Below, one piece after another: positions 38,299 to 47,842 of a stretch of DNA of 64,000 bases; the stretch's first letter is position 1, and every line of letters starts with the position of its first letter. Source of the stretch: Pseudomonadaceae bacterium (GTDB lineage Bacteria > Pseudomonadota > Gammaproteobacteria > Pseudomonadales > Pseudomonadaceae); contig JAIETJ010000062.1 in the NCBI GenBank assembly GCA_019745275.1, positions 19,709 to 83,708 of the forward strand. Direction: 5' to 3'. A model generated the notes under the pieces. It made no database searches. It saw nothing but the letters and a program-made list of their open reading frames with translations, and was not told the DNA's origin. The translations under genes were made by a program, and so were the position numbers.

Positions 38299-38595
38299 TC
38301 AACCGAACAACTGATAAACCTTGGCGCCCTGCTGGGACTGGTTTAATTGCAGCAACTCTTGGGATAAACGCTGCTGCTCTGACTGGCAGACCAGCACCAA
38401 CTCGCGATACAAATCGACCAATTCTTGCATGCGCAAGCGTAGCTCAGCCTCATCACGGCCAGTTTCCACCATGGCCTCATCGACGGCTTGCCGACACTGC
38501 AAGTCAAGCGTACCAATCGCGCTCCAATCCTGCGTAGCCAAAGCCTCACGCAGCGCCGAACCGGTGGTTTCGAGAAGCTGTACTGCTGGACTCAT
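38299..38595 (-). CDS. FliT-like flagellar chaperone (FleP position)
   Basis: A 98-residue, mostly helical, Gln/Glu/Leu-rich protein located between fliS and fleQ. Length, helical character and position match the FliT-like/FleP proteins ending the fliDSS'-fleP operon of P. aeruginosa. FliT binds FliD and acts as its chaperone. Sequence motifs are weak. I use the ATG at 38595 with GGAG seven bases upstream; a GTG at 38598 is also possible. Confidence 0.75.
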   Translation of the reverse strand: MSPAVQLLETTGSALREALATQDWSAIGTLDLQCRQAVDEAMVETGRDEAELRLRMQELVDLYRELVLVCQSEQQRLSQELLQLNQSQQGAKVYQLFG

Positions 38596-38625
38596 CACAT
38601 TGCTCCTCTTGGTACAGGGCCAAAC

Positions 38626-39003
38626 TTAAGCAATTGCATCCCAACTGCTTTTAATTTCACGCAGCATACCTGCTACTTCATCCAGCATCTCGATACTGTC
38701 CTTCTGATTCGCCTCAAGCAAGCGCGCAATCATGTACTCGTAAAGACGATCCAGATTGCTGGCAACCTCACCACCCTGGGCAAGATCCAACCCCTCACGC
38801 AAGCCACCGATGATGGAGATTGCGTGACCTATCAGCTCACCCTTGAGGGCAAGTTGCCCGCGCTCCATGGCCCCGCGAGACTGCGCAAGCTTAGATAAGC
38901 CGCCTTCCATTAGCATCTGAATTAAGCGATGTGGACTTGCCTCGGCAACCAAAGAGCGAATGCTGACTGAGTGATACTGCTTAAGGGCGCTCGCTGCGTT
39001 CAT
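38626..39003 (-). CDS. fliS: FliS, flagellin export chaperone
   Basis: 125-residue FliS with the typical N-terminus (ALKQYHSVSIRSLVAEASPHRLIQM cut short here to its core SPHRLIQML), an ASNLDRLYEYMIARL helix and the end IKSSWDAI. It binds the flagellin C-terminus to stop early polymerisation. The second FliS copy lies 71 bases upstream. Confidence 0.95.
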   Translation of the reverse strand: MNAASALKQYHSVSIRSLVAEASPHRLIQMLMEGGLSKLAQSRGAMERGQLALKGELIGHAISIIGGLREGLDLAQGGEVASNLDRLYEYMIARLLEANQKDSIEMLDEVAGMLREIKSSWDAIA

Positions 39004-39074
39004 AGTGTGTTCTCGCCTAGTGATTGCTGCATAAACAAGCTATCGGCTTTTCGGCAAAAAACTTTAAAGCAAAT

Positions 39075-39455
39075 TTAGGCCGCCGGCGCAGACTCGACAG
39101 GCGGCTCAATAGCATCCCAAGCATGCTTAATTTGCAGCAACAACGTCTCAACTTCGTCTAACGGACGAGGTGAGTTATCCAGCGCTACATGTGACAACTG
39201 GCGGGTCATGTAGTCATAAAGAGCATCAAGGTTATTGGCGATCTCCCCCCCTTGCTGCGTATCTAAGCTAGCTTGCAAGACGCCCAAGATAGTCATGGTA
39301 GAGCCAACTGCCGAGCCACGCGCCTCTATATCGCCTTGCTGCAGCGCCACACGAGCCTCAACAAGCCGCTCAAGCGCGGCCTGCAACAGATATTGGACGG
39401 CATGATAGGGCGAAAGTTGATCGGTCATTTCAGGTAAAGCCTCAGCGCTCAACAT
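39075..39455 (-). CDS. Second FliS-family protein (FliS')
   Basis: 126-residue paralogue of Fli[18 protein letters not shown] at the N-terminus, [16 protein letters not shown] in the middle and IKHAWDAIE near the end, followed by a short Pro/Ala tail. The N-terminal part is more divergent than in the other copy. I use the ATG at 39455 (GGAG nine bases upstream); an ATG at 39428 would start closer to the conserved region. Fits the fliS' gene of Pseudomonas. Confidence 0.88.
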   Translation of the reverse strand: MLSAEALPEMTDQLSPYHAVQYLLQAALERLVEARVALQQGDIEARGSAVGSTMTILGVLQASLDTQQGGEIANNLDALYDYMTRQLSHVALDNSPRPLDEVETLLLQIKHAWDAIEPPVESAPAA

Positions 39456-39468
39456 AGCTAACAACTCC

Positions 39469-40896
39469 TTATTTCTTCACAAACCCAGGCAAGCTGGCCA
39501 ACTGACTAGTCAAACCTTCGCTGGTTTTCCTAAGCTGACCAACCAATTGATCCATTGCGTTGTATTGCTTATAAAGCCGTTCTTGTACCTGAGCGATGCG
39601 CACGTCGAGAGCCGCGCGCTGCTTAGTGATGTCACTGCGGGTCGACTCTAGACCCTTCTGCCGCTGATCTATCAAACCGCCGAAACTATTGAACGGCTTA
39701 ACCGCCTCAGCAAGCCGCCCCATCAACCCGCCAGAGCCGCTCATATAACTGGCAACTTTGTCAAAATTGGTACTCAGGGCCGCGTCGAGCTTCACGCTAT
39801 CTACGCCGAGCTTGCCGTCTTTTTGCGTGGTAATGCCTAGCTCACCCAAAGAGCGTAGACCTGCAGTAGCGCCCAGAGCTGTCAGCTCCTTACGCAAACT
39901 GGCCTGCAGATTACGAATCGAGCTATCGCCCAGCAAAGGACCGACCAGTGGCTTTTTATCCTCCCCCACTTTAACCACAGAGGTTAGCTCGCTAGTGGTG
40001 GTGATCAGCTTGTTATAGGCATCGACAAACTTTTGGATATTGGCTCGTGCGCTGGCTGTGTCTTGAGTGATATCGATGTCGACGGTTTTACCTGCGGCAA
40101 TATCAGCCGGCGACTGCGCACTCACCAGCTTAATGGTGACACCGCTGACCACGTCATCGATGCTGTTGGTAGCCTTAACGACTGCCAAGCCGTCCACACT
40201 AAACTTAGCGGACTGCGCCTTATTGATAGTACCGGCAGCCCCCGCGCTAGGCGGAGCGGTATTTACCAACGGGTCAAAGGCTAGGCTCGCCAGATCCGCC
40301 GTGCCAGTCGTGATGCCGTTTTCGGCCACAACGACCTTAATATCATTACCCTCACCCGTATTAGTAGAGTTAAGGACCAAGCGCGAACCCGACGCATCGG
40401 AAATAATGCTGGCGCTAATACCTTTGGCTTGCCCGGCGGTATTAATTGCATCGCGAATATCGGTGAGTTTATCTTTGCCGGCCTCAACGGTGACATTCAG
40501 GCTGTTGCTTCCCGCCGAAATGGTCAGCACGCCGCTGTCAAAGGTCGCACCCGCAGTTGCTGCCCTCAACGCGACCTTACTACCCGCTGCCAACTGCTCT
40601 ACCTGTAGGTTGAAACGACCTACAGGCAAGTTGCCGCTGGCCGTCGCGGTGAACACCGCAGGGGCCGAAGAGGTCACCAGTTGCTTATTGAAAGCCGTGG
40701 GGGTGTTAAGCGTGGCCAGCATTGAGCCCAGCCCCTCAAGCGCGGAGCGAAGCGAGCCCAGGCCGGAGAGCTGTGCAGTACTGGCCTTATCCAAACGATC
40801 CAGCTGCGTTTGTTTAGGGGCGCGCTCAGCCGCGACAGTGGCTTTGACAATAGCGTCAATGTCTACCCCGGAACCTATGCCAGAAATACCGGCCAT
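39469..40896 (-). CDS. fliD: FliD, filament cap protein
   Basis: 475-residue capping protein. N-terminus [17 protein letters not shown] is diagnostic, and the C-terminal coiled region ([15 protein letters not shown]) matches FliD_C. It folds flagellin at the tip and acts as an adhesin in some pseudomonads. GAGGTG precedes the ATG. First gene of the fliDSS'-fliT unit; an imperfect sigma-54 element lies 50 bases upstream. Confidence 0.97.
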   Translation of the reverse strand: MAGISGIGSGVDIDAIVKATVAAERAPKQTQLDRLDKASTAQLSGLGSLRSALEGLGSMLATLNTPTAFNKQLVTSSAPAVFTATASGNLPVGRFNLQVEQLAAGSKVALRAATAGATFDSGVLTISAGSNSLNVTVEAGKDKLTDIRDAINTAGQAKGISASIISDASGSRLVLNSTNTGEGNDIKVVVAENGITTGTADLASLAFDPLVNTAPPSAGAAGTINKAQSAKFSVDGLAVVKATNSIDDVVSGVTIKLVSAQSPADIAAGKTVDIDITQDTASARANIQKFVDAYNKLITTTSELTSVVKVGEDKKPLVGPLLGDSSIRNLQASLRKELTALGATAGLRSLGELGITTQKDGKLGVDSVKLDAALSTNFDKVASYMSGSGGLMGRLAEAVKPFNSFGGLIDQRQKGLESTRSDITKQRAALDVRIAQVQERLYKQYNAMDQLVGQLRKTSEGLTSQLASLPGFVKK

Positions 40897-40920
40897 TTTT
40901 CACCTCGTCAAAACAATGAC

Positions 40921-40945
40921 TGTTTATGCCTTATGAGCATAAACA
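40921..40945 (-). terminator. Hairpin after flaG
   Basis: TGTTTATGC and GCATAAACA form a perfect 9-base stem with a 7-base loop, 29 bases past the flaG stop. On the minus strand GTCATTGTTTTG follows. It lies between the candidate fliD promoter and the fliD ATG, so it could also be in the fliD leader. Confidence 0.45.
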
Positions 40946-40961
40946 ATCAAAAGCCGTGCCA
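40946..40961 (-). promoter_or_regulatory. Imperfect sigma-54 element upstream of fliD
   Basis: Minus strand TGGCACGGCTTTTGAT has a perfect -24 box and correct spacing, but the -12 box is TTGA rather than TTGC. It lies about 50 bases upstream of fliD, a sigma-54 gene in P. aeruginosa. Confidence 0.5.
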
Positions 40962-40973
40962 GCGTGGTACGCC

Positions 40974-41327
40974 TTAGGCTTCAGCCTTGAACAACAGACT
41001 GCGCGCGTCCGACAAATTCTCCGCTAGCTGTAAGGCCTCCTCGGATGGAATCTGCCTAATTACATCACCGGAAGTCGCATCGGTAACCTTTACCACCACC
41101 TGCCCGCTACCATCATCAACACTGAAATTAAGATCGCGGCTCACCGATTGAGCAAAGGCTTGCAGTGTGACCACCGCATCTTCCACTTGAGCCCGAGCCG
41201 CTTCTTTTACTGGCGGCACCGACACTTCCTCCGCGACACGAACCTCTGGCTTATCCAACGCAGACGGCTGCCTGAATGTTGAGACAACATCCAAGGCAGC
41301 CGATTTTTTTGTTGAGCCAACGTCCAT
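40974..41327 (-). CDS. flaG: FlaG, filament-length associated protein
   Basis: 117-residue FlaG protein: a variable N-terminus, then the conserved C-terminal domain with LNFSVDDGSGQVVVKVTDA and DVIRQIPSEEALQLAENL. Usually found between fliC and fliD, as here; loss lengthens filaments in some species. GGAGG precedes the ATG. Confidence 0.95.
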   Translation of the reverse strand: MDVGSTKKSAALDVVSTFRQPSALDKPEVRVAEEVSVPPVKEAARAQVEDAVVTLQAFAQSVSRDLNFSVDDGSGQVVVKVTDATSGDVIRQIPSEEALQLAENLSDARSLLFKAEA

Positions 41328-41350
41328 AACATCCTCCTGGTCATTAGCGA

Positions 41351-41376
41351 GAAGAAGGGGCTAGCCCCTCCTTCTT
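41351..41376 (-). terminator. Hairpin after fliC (first copy)
   Basis: On the minus strand GAAGGAGGGG pairs with CCCCTTCTTC (one G-U pair) around CTAG, about 19 bases after the flagellin stop at 41395. There is no long U-run, so it may be a weak terminator or an mRNA 3'-end stabiliser allowing some read-through into flaG. Confidence 0.45.
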
Positions 41377-41394
41377 TACTTTAGCGCATCAACC

Positions 41395-42567
41395 TTATTG
41401 CAGCAGGCTAAGTACCGCCTGCGGCAACTGGTTGGCCTGAGCCAGAATCGCGGTACCGGCCTGTTGCAAAATCTGATTCTTGGTCAGCTCCGAGGTTTCG
41501 TGAGCAAAGTCGGTATCGCGAATCCGACTACGGGCAGCCGAGGCGTTCTCAGAGATGTTCTGCAGGTTAGATATGGTGTTATCGAAACGGTTTTGTACCG
41601 CACCTAACGCTGCTCGCTGGGAGTCAATCGTGTTGAGCGACTGGTCGATAACCAAGACCGCTTTTTGCGCACCTTCCGCCGTGGTGATGTCCAACGAATT
41701 GACATCTGAAGTGGTTGCCGCCGTTGCACCTGTAACGGTACCACCATTAGTTATCCCGGTTGCTCCAGTCAAGGTAAAGGTGATGCTAGTCAGGTTGTTG
41801 GCTGGCGGCGTGGCATCGTTGTACTGCGAGACCACATTGGTCGCGCTGCTGCCATAAGCAAAGACCCCTGTATTACTGTCGTTGACCGACTTGACCGCAA
41901 GCTCTTGTATGGACGCAGCGGTCGCACCCGAGGCAACATCAAAGGAAACAGTGGTAGTGCCACCCGCAGTGCCTGCAGTGACAATAGCAACCGAAACGCT
42001 GCCTGAAGCCGTGGCGGTACCAGTAAATGCACTACCCGACTGAGTGTAAAAATCACCCTTCAGGGTTGTCGAGCCGGCATCTTGCAAGGAAACACTGATG
42101 GTCTCGCTCGCCGCCGCACCCACCTGAAAGGCGGCCGTACCAAAACTACCATCGAGCAACTTCTTACCGCCGAAGCTGGTGGTATTACTGATACGATCCA
42201 ATTCATTCTTTAGCTGGGTAACTTCTTGGTTCAACGCCTTGCGCTCACCAGCGCCGTTGCTGCCGTTGGCTGATTGCAAGGACAGATCGCGCATACGTTG
42301 GAGAATATTGGTCGACTGCTGCAAGGCACCTTCAGCCGTTTGCGCCAGCGAAATGCCATCGTTGGCGTTGCGAGTCGCCACATTCAAGCCGCTGACCTGA
42401 GCGGACAAACGGTTAGAAATCTGCAAGCCGGCAGCATCGTCTTTGGCACTGTTAATGCGAAAACCAGTGGAGAGACGCTGCAGAGATACATCCAAGCCCT
42501 TAGAGGAAGTGGACAGGTTACGCTGGGTATTGAGGGAAGCAACGTTTGTGTTGACTGTAAGGGCCAT
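41395..42567 (-). CDS. fliC: Flagellin A (sigma-28-driven copy)
   Basis: 390-residue flagellin. N-terminal D0/D1 ([37 protein letters not shown], the flg22-equivalent region, residues 29-47) and C-terminal D1/D0 ending [11 protein letters not shown] are conserved; the middle (about 180-290) is Thr/Ser/Ala-rich and differs from the other copy. The Ser/Thr-rich centre is the expected O-glycosylation target. Preceded by a near-perfect sigma-28 promoter and a leader containing an inverted repeat. Confidence 0.97.
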   Translation of the reverse strand: MALTVNTNVASLNTQRNLSTSSKGLDVSLQRLSTGFRINSAKDDAAGLQISNRLSAQVSGLNVATRNANDGISLAQTAEGALQQSTNILQRMRDLSLQSANGSNGAGERKALNQEVTQLKNELDRISNTTSFGGKKLLDGSFGTAAFQVGAAASETISVSLQDAGSTTLKGDFYTQSGSAFTGTATASGSVSVAIVTAGTAGGTTTVSFDVASGATAASIQELAVKSVNDSNTGVFAYGSSATNVVSQYNDATPPANNLTSITFTLTGATGITNGGTVTGATAATTSDVNSLDITTAEGAQKAVLVIDQSLNTIDSQRAALGAVQNRFDNTISNLQNISENASAARSRIRDTDFAHETSELTKNQILQQAGTAILAQANQLPQAVLSLLQ

Positions 42568-42595
42568 GGTGGTATCTCCAGTTGACCGAAAATCA

Positions 42596-42634
42596 TGCCT
42601 GAACGTGCGAGCCTTGGACCTACATGTTCAGGCA
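42596..42634. repeat. Inverted repeat in the flagellin A leader
   Basis: TGCCTGAAC (42596-42604) and GTTCAGGCA (42626-42634) form a perfect 9-base stem with a 21-base loop in the predicted 5' leader, between the sigma-28 start and the Shine-Dalgarno. It may affect mRNA stability or translation. Confidence 0.6.
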
Positions 42635-42660
42635 ACCAAGTAAATTCGCATTCAAACTAG

Positions 42661-42687
42661 ATATCGGCGCAACCCTGTCCAACTTTA
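42661..42687 (-). promoter_or_regulatory. Sigma-28 (FliA) promoter for flagellin A
   Basis: On the minus strand TAAAGTTG (42680-42687), an 11-base spacer and GCCGATAT (42661-42668) match the sigma-28 consensus TAAAGTTT-N11-GCCGATAA at 14 of 16 positions. Predicted leader of about 88 bases before the ATG at 42567. Confidence 0.88.
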
Positions 42688-42749
42688 GCCAACCGCTACT
42701 TTTTTTTGCTTATTTTTTAACCACAACAAAATCAGTGTGTTACAGCAAC

Positions 42750-42786
42750 GAAAAAGACCGATGCGAGAAAAAACCAATCCGCATCG
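42750..42786 (-). terminator. Candidate terminator after flagellin B
   Basis: On the minus strand CGATGCG pairs with CGCATCG (14-base loop) and is followed by GTCTTTTTCG. A second hairpin closer to the stop (CGCCCCT/AGGGGCG, 42823-42842) has no U-run. Together they likely end the flagellin B transcript before the sigma-28 promoter. Confidence 0.45.
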
Positions 42787-42855
42787 ACCATCGCAGCACA
42801 TTTACCTAGCCCTCGTTGCCTACGCCCCTCTTTTAAGGGGCGGAATGCGGACTAT

Positions 42856-44034
42856 TTACTGCTGCAACAGACTCAGCACAGCCTGCGGCAACTGGTTGGC
42901 CTGCGCCAAGATCGAAGTGCCCGCCTGCTGCAGTATCTGATTTTTGGTCAGCTCAGTGGTCTCTAGCGCAAAATCGGTATCACGAATACGACTGCGCGCA
43001 GCAGAGGCATTCTCAGCAATGTTCTGCAAGTTGGAGATCGTACTCTCGAAGCGATTTTGCACCGCACCCAGCTCGGCGCGCTGTGAATCAATGATGTTGA
43101 GCGCCTGATCGATCACTATCACCATTTGCTGAGCGTTTGGCGCACTGAGAATATCCTCAGCTGCGATGTCACTCACTACCGCCACCGCTGATGCAGTTAT
43201 GTTAGTAAAACCCAAGCCAGTCGCGGTGCTGGCGAAAGCTACGTTACCAACGTTGTTAACAGGAGGCGTTTCTGAGTTGTACTGAGAAAGAATCTCCAGC
43301 CCGCCAGTGCTGTTGGTATAAGCAAACACTCCATTGTTGCTGTCGTTGATTGCCTTGATTGCCAACTCTTGGCCTTGCGCTGCAGTGGCTCCGGAAGTCA
43401 CATCAAACGCCAATGTAACTGCGCTAGCGGTGCCCGCAGGGTTAACGTTAAGGGTAATGGTTACGGTCCCTGAGGTGCTGGCTGGGCCTGTAGCGGCTGC
43501 ACCCGACTGAGTGTAAAAGTCCCCTCGCAGACCTGCAGGACCAGCATCTTTAAGCGACACGCTAATGGTTTCATTGGCTGCCGCACCGACCTGGAAAGCA
43601 GCTGTTCCAAAACTTCCATCGAGCAATTTTTTACCACCGAAAGTGGTGGTATTACTGATCCGCTCCAGTTCGTTTTGCAACTGAACGACTTCTTCATTCA
43701 ACGCTTTACGTTCAGATGGGCCGTTACTACCGTTGGCCGACTGCAAAGCCAAATCACGCATACGCTGCAGCACATTGGTCGTCTGCTGCAAGGCACCTTC
43801 AGCCGTCTGCGCTAACGATATACCGTCACTGGCGTTACGGGTGGCAACGTTCAAACCGTTAACCTGGCTGGTTAGACGGTTAGAAATCTGCAAGCCAGCC
43901 GCATCATCCTTGGCACTATTGATGCGATATCCGGTGGACAATCTTTGCAGGGAGATATCCAGCGCTTTAGACGATATGTTCAGGTTACGCTGAGTGTTCA
44001 GCGAGGCTACGTTGGTATTGACTGTCAAGGCCAT
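42856..44034 (-). CDS. Flagellin B (second copy)
   Basis: 392-residue flagellin, near-identical to flagellin A over the first ~175 and last ~90 residues, with a divergent central part (for example [17 protein letters not shown]). Terminal domains, including [19 protein letters not shown] and [12 protein letters not shown], are intact, so it should polymerise. GGAGG lies before the ATG. No sigma-28 element is visible upstream; instead a sigma-54-like sequence lies at 44141-44156. A tandem duplication with promoter divergence is the simplest reading. Confidence 0.96.
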   Translation of the reverse strand: MALTVNTNVASLNTQRNLNISSKALDISLQRLSTGYRINSAKDDAAGLQISNRLTSQVNGLNVATRNASDGISLAQTAEGALQQTTNVLQRMRDLALQSANGSNGPSERKALNEEVVQLQNELERISNTTTFGGKKLLDGSFGTAAFQVGAAANETISVSLKDAGPAGLRGDFYTQSGAAATGPASTSGTVTITLNVNPAGTASAVTLAFDVTSGATAAQGQELAIKAINDSNNGVFAYTNSTGGLEILSQYNSETPPVNNVGNVAFASTATGLGFTNITASAVAVVSDIAAEDILSAPNAQQMVIVIDQALNIIDSQRAELGAVQNRFESTISNLQNIAENASAARSRIRDTDFALETTELTKNQILQQAGTSILAQANQLPQAVLSLLQQ

Positions 44035-44140
44035 GGTCTCTTCCTCCAGAGATTAGTGCTTAGTCCGCCCAGATAAGGCGCTGCGGGCCGTTCTCTTAAG
44101 CGAGGCCCTAGGCACGCAATGTGCCGACATACACTGAGAT

Positions 44141-44156
44141 AGCCAAAACCATGCCA
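44141..44156 (-). promoter_or_regulatory. Sigma-54-like element upstream of flagellin B
   Basis: Minus strand TGGCATGGTTTTGGCT keeps the invariant GG and GC at the right distance, with TGGC in place of TTGC in the -12 box. The predicted start would be about 95 bases upstream of the ATG. Imperfect, so tentative. Confidence 0.4.
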
Positions 44157-44207
44157 ACTCCAAAAACTATTGATTACTCCTTTAAATACAGCACGTTAGA
44201 ATTCATC

Positions 44208-44234
44208 AAAAATGCATCCGGCAATCCCTTGCCG
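44208..44234 (-). terminator. Terminator at the end of the glycosylation island
   Basis: On the minus strand CGGCAA-GGGA-TTGCCG forms a 6-base stem, followed after six bases by a TTTTT run. It lies 45-70 bases after the glycosyltransferase stop. Confidence 0.5.
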
Positions 44235-44278
44235 CTTTCCGCCATAATTTTGCCGCGGCATATTGGGTAACCCAAACG

Positions 44279-47200
44279 TCAGTCCGGCAGCCAGGCATCA
44301 CGCCAATCTTCTAGGCAAGCGCCTGTCAGCATCCAGTCACGCGCAATCACTTCGCGCAAATGCAAGCCACGAGCAGCCAAGGCTTGGCGATCGGCTAAGT
44401 GCGTGCGAATGGCCTCCATCCAATCACGATATCTATTTTTAACCAGCGTCACCGGCAATCCACCGCGATAACACTCGATATCGCTGGCAATCACGGGGTA
44501 ACCACAAATCCCGTACTCAAGCAGGCGTAAATTGCTTTTACAGGCATTAAAGAGATTGTCTTCCAGCGGCGCCAACGCCAGATCTAGGCGCAGTGAAGCC
44601 AGCCTTTCCGGATAGAGCTGAATATCTATACCGGGGATGTACTCAGCCACATAGGGTCGCAATTTGTCTGGGCACATGCCAAAAAATACCCAGTCCACCT
44701 CACCAGCAAGATCGCGTACGACATCAGCAATCAACTCCAGATCACCCTGATGTCCGGCACCGCCAGCCCAGCCAACGCGAGGTTTGGTTGAGGGATTAAC
44801 AGCCAACGCTAGCTGCCCCCACCAGTCCAAGGGCAGACGATTTTCAGCAATACGAATGTCCGAATGAAAGTCCGATAAGGCATTAGCCAAGGCTGGCGTT
44901 GACACGACAAATCGATCGACATAACCCAAGCCTTTGCGCAGCAGCTTGACCAGATCCTTAGACATCATCGAACGATGAGCGCTTTTGATCGGTGTATTGG
45001 GCAGATAGTCATCCAACTCATAGACCTTGAATGCGGCAGAAAACCTGCGCGAACGCTCCATATTATGCAGCGACTCTTGCTGGGTCTGGCGCTGGTACAC
45101 CACCACATCCGGTGATAAACGCAGCAATTCCGCCGGCTCAAGCAAGCGATCGGACACGGCCCCATCGATCAAGCCCTCATCACGCATCGCCTTATGCGGC
45201 TTGATGATACGGTAATGACCACAACCCCAAGGATCAGCGTTATGCGCCAGCAGCACCGGCAACGGACGCCAAGCCAGGGGGCGCCAAGTCAGATCAGTAT
45301 TGGTTTCAAGCGTGAAGCCCGGTCCATCCAGAGCAAGATTGGCGTTATAAGCGGGGTCATTGGCCAATTTGGGTAGCCATTTTTCGTACATCGCGTTCTG
45401 CTCAGTGACAAAACGCTTGTGCTTAGCCTCTAGAGACGCTGGATCGACTTGCTTTTGGCTGACGCTGCCCTCATGCATTACCACCGCATGCGGGGTCCAG
45501 ACGGTTAGATAACCTAAATCTCCAACCTTAAGGCAAAGATCAACGTCGTTATAGGAAACCTTGAAGCGTTCCTCATCGAACCCCCCCACTTCTTCATAGA
45601 TAGATTTGCGGATCATCAAGCACGCGGCAGTCACCGCGCTGTAGTTCTGATCAACCTGCAGCCTATTCATAAAACCAGGAGCATCCATACCCTCACCAAC
45701 GAAGGGATGCTGCGCCGGGCCGCAGACTCTATTAGAGCCACGCAACCCCAAAACTATGCCTGCGTGCTGGATAGAACCATTCGCAAGAAGCAGCTTGGCA
45801 CCGACAATACCCACCTCCGGCCGCTGTGCATGATTAAGCAACTCATCCAGCCAGCTATCACTAATGATCGCCGTATCGTTATTGAGCAACACCAAGTATT
45901 CACCACGCGCTTCGCGTGCTGCCAAGTTATTAATCGCAGAATAATTAAATGGATGCGGATAACGCAAAACACGAACTTTATCCTCACCCATTTGTTCAAC
46001 ACCAGCTAACCACTCACGGGCCTCAATGGTTTCGCTAGCATTATCAACAATCAACAACTCATAATTCTGGTAACTGGTTTTATCCAAAAGGCTTTCGACG
46101 CAACGCTGCAGCATGGGCAACTGGTCTTTGGTTGGAATAATTATAGAAACAAGCGGACTACTCGCATGGCCGTAGGCTATCCGATATCGTCCAGGCAAAT
46201 AATCAATCAGCCTAGCCTGATAACCACGCAACTCAAGATGACGCAAAATAGCGGATTTTTCATGCGCATTATCGGCCAACACCAAAGCATCAGAAATTAC
46301 CAACGGTTCGCTTATATGCCCCGCACATCCCAAGCCCTGTGTCTCGATCAGGCGTAATTGATACTCCAATTCAAAAGCCTGATCGAACTCCTCAGCGAAG
46401 CCTCCCAACTCTAGGAAACCAACGCGGCGGTAAAGCCAGTGGCGGGACATCGCAGCTGGAAAACTGAGCAACAAGTCGAGGTTCAAATCTGGCCGCAAGG
46501 ACAAGCCAAGTTCACCGGTCTCCAGACGCATCACTTCATCGGCATATACGGCCTGACAGGAATCTGGAGCGCCCATCAAGTCCAAAGCCGCAATCAGTAG
46601 GCCGCTGGAAGTGAACTCGACCCCTGCCTCGACCAGCACGAGCCAATCACCATCCAAGTCTGCAATGGCAAGATTGAGTCGGCTTACCAAATCCCCATCC
46701 TCAACCGCAGGACTAAATACCCGCACGTCCAGATTTCGATACAGGTTGACGTTGTGCAGGCTAGCCAAGGTTCGCTCAACAGCCGCCGGCTCACCAGCAC
46801 GATCCAGCAGCATGACCGCGATGCGAGGCCCGCCACCCTGTGCCTGCAGGTGCTGATCGATTAAGGTTTGCTGCACCTCGTTCGGTAAGCGCGCACTCAG
46901 CCACGAGGATAAGGACACGCTTCCCGACTCCGTAGCTCGCAGGATGGCCGCCAAGAGGTTCACAGATTTGAATACCCGGGTTTTGAGGCGCGTGATCGGT
47001 GCCACCCGCACGAAGCGGTTATCTTCGCCAGCACGGAACCAACCCAGATCACGAATCGCCTGACGAAAGTCGGCATGGCCTTTGTCGCCAATCCTAGGCT
47101 GGTCGCGGCCCTGCTGGCTGAATTGCAGGGTAGACACACGGAACTTGGTCAGCGGTTTGGAGAGAAAAGCGAGGTTGCCGCGCTGCAACAGCTTGGCATA

Positions 47201-47806
47201 CAGCGCGAGGTCACCTACCCAATGGATTAGACAGCCATTGAGTGACATCAAGTCCTCACCGATTTCAAGCAAATCTTCCCGCCGGCACAACACGCAACTG
47301 GGCTCACCAATAAAGTTGATTGTGTGCTCCCCAAGAAACGAGACCAACTCGGGACCATCAAGCACCACATCACAGGCAAAAGGGAAACAGGTCGCCAGAA
47401 TATCGGGCAGCGGCTCGCCCTCCTCATCAACTCGACGGCGGCGCGAAGAGGCCATCGCGATGCTGGAATCGTTTTCCATCACAGCGACCAGCTCTTCAAT
47501 ACACTCTGGCTGCAGCACATCGTCGTCGTGCAAAAGCTTTATGTACTTGCCTCGCGCCAAGCGCACGCCCCTAGAGGTGCTTCCATGCTCTCCGAGGCGA
47601 GTTTCGTTTTTGAAATAATGAATATCCACACGCGAAGAGCCACGCATCCGCTCAACAACGGCGGCGATCTGCTCATCATCGCTGTCGTCACAGATGATCA
47701 ATTCCAGATGAGCGCAAGTTTGCTTGAGCACACTCTCCAGAGCCGCTTCAAAATATTGAACCTTATAAGTCGGCATGACGACGCTGACCAGAACATTAGC
47801 ACCCAT
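44279..47806 (-). CDS. Multidomain flagellin glycosyltransferase (FgtA/Fgt1-like)
   Basis: 1175 residues with three glycosyltransferase-like parts. The first GT2 domain starts VSVVMPTYKVQYFEAALES with the metal site LLHDDDVLQPE (about residues 100). A second GT2 domain (about 560-820) has VSIIIPTKDQLPMLQRCVES and LLNNDTAI. A C-terminal GT4-like part (about 870-1170) has CGHYRIIKPHKA and GWAGGAGHQGDLELI. Location beside fliC and this architecture match enzymes that attach sugars to flagellin Ser/Thr in Pseudomonas. I use the ATG at 47806; the frame is open to a GTG at 47836. Which sugars it transfers cannot be told from sequence. Confidence 0.9.
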   Translation of the reverse strand: MGANVLVSVVMPTYKVQYFEAALESVLKQTCAHLELIICDDSDDEQIAAVVERMRGSSRVDIHYFKNETRLGEHGSTSRGVRLARGKYIKLLHDDDVLQPECIEELVAVMENDSSIAMASSRRRRVDEEGEPLPDILATCFPFACDVVLDGPELVSFLGEHTINFIGEPSCVLCRREDLLEIGEDLMSLNGCLIHWVGDLALYAKLLQRGNLAFLSKPLTKFRVSTLQFSQQGRDQPRIGDKGHADFRQAIRDLGWFRAGEDNRFVRVAPITRLKTRVFKSVNLLAAILRATESGSVSLSSWLSARLPNEVQQTLIDQHLQAQGGGPRIAVMLLDRAGEPAAVERTLASLHNVNLYRNLDVRVFSPAVEDGDLVSRLNLAIADLDGDWLVLVEAGVEFTSSGLLIAALDLMGAPDSCQAVYADEVMRLETGELGLSLRPDLNLDLLLSFPAAMSRHWLYRRVGFLELGGFAEEFDQAFELEYQLRLIETQGLGCAGHISEPLVISDALVLADNAHEKSAILRHLELRGYQARLIDYLPGRYRIAYGHASSPLVSIIIPTKDQLPMLQRCVESLLDKTSYQNYELLIVDNASETIEAREWLAGVEQMGEDKVRVLRYPHPFNYSAINNLAAREARGEYLVLLNNDTAIISDSWLDELLNHAQRPEVGIVGAKLLLANGSIQHAGIVLGLRGSNRVCGPAQHPFVGEGMDAPGFMNRLQVDQNYSAVTAACLMIRKSIYEEVGGFDEERFKVSYNDVDLCLKVGDLGYLTVWTPHAVVMHEGSVSQKQVDPASLEAKHKRFVTEQNAMYEKWLPKLANDPAYNANLALDGPGFTLETNTDLTWRPLAWRPLPVLLAHNADPWGCGHYRIIKPHKAMRDEGLIDGAVSDRLLEPAELLRLSPDVVVYQRQTQQESLHNMERSRRFSAAFKVYELDDYLPNTPIKSAHRSMMSKDLVKLLRKGLGYVDRFVVSTPALANALSDFHSDIRIAENRLPLDWWGQLALAVNPSTKPRVGWAGGAGHQGDLELIADVVRDLAGEVDWVFFGMCPDKLRPYVAEYIPGIDIQLYPERLASLRLDLALAPLEDNLFNACKSNLRLLEYGICGYPVIASDIECYRGGLPVTLVKNRYRDWMEAIRTHLADRQALAARGLHLREVIARDWMLTGACLEDWRDAWLPD

Positions 47807-47842
47807 AATTCTTAACGACCTAAATATTAAAATCACAGCAAA

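Noticed and set aside
40067..40936. A 289-codon plus-strand open frame over fliD
   Set aside because: It is antisense to a clear FliD gene, has no recognisable family and follows from fliD codon usage.
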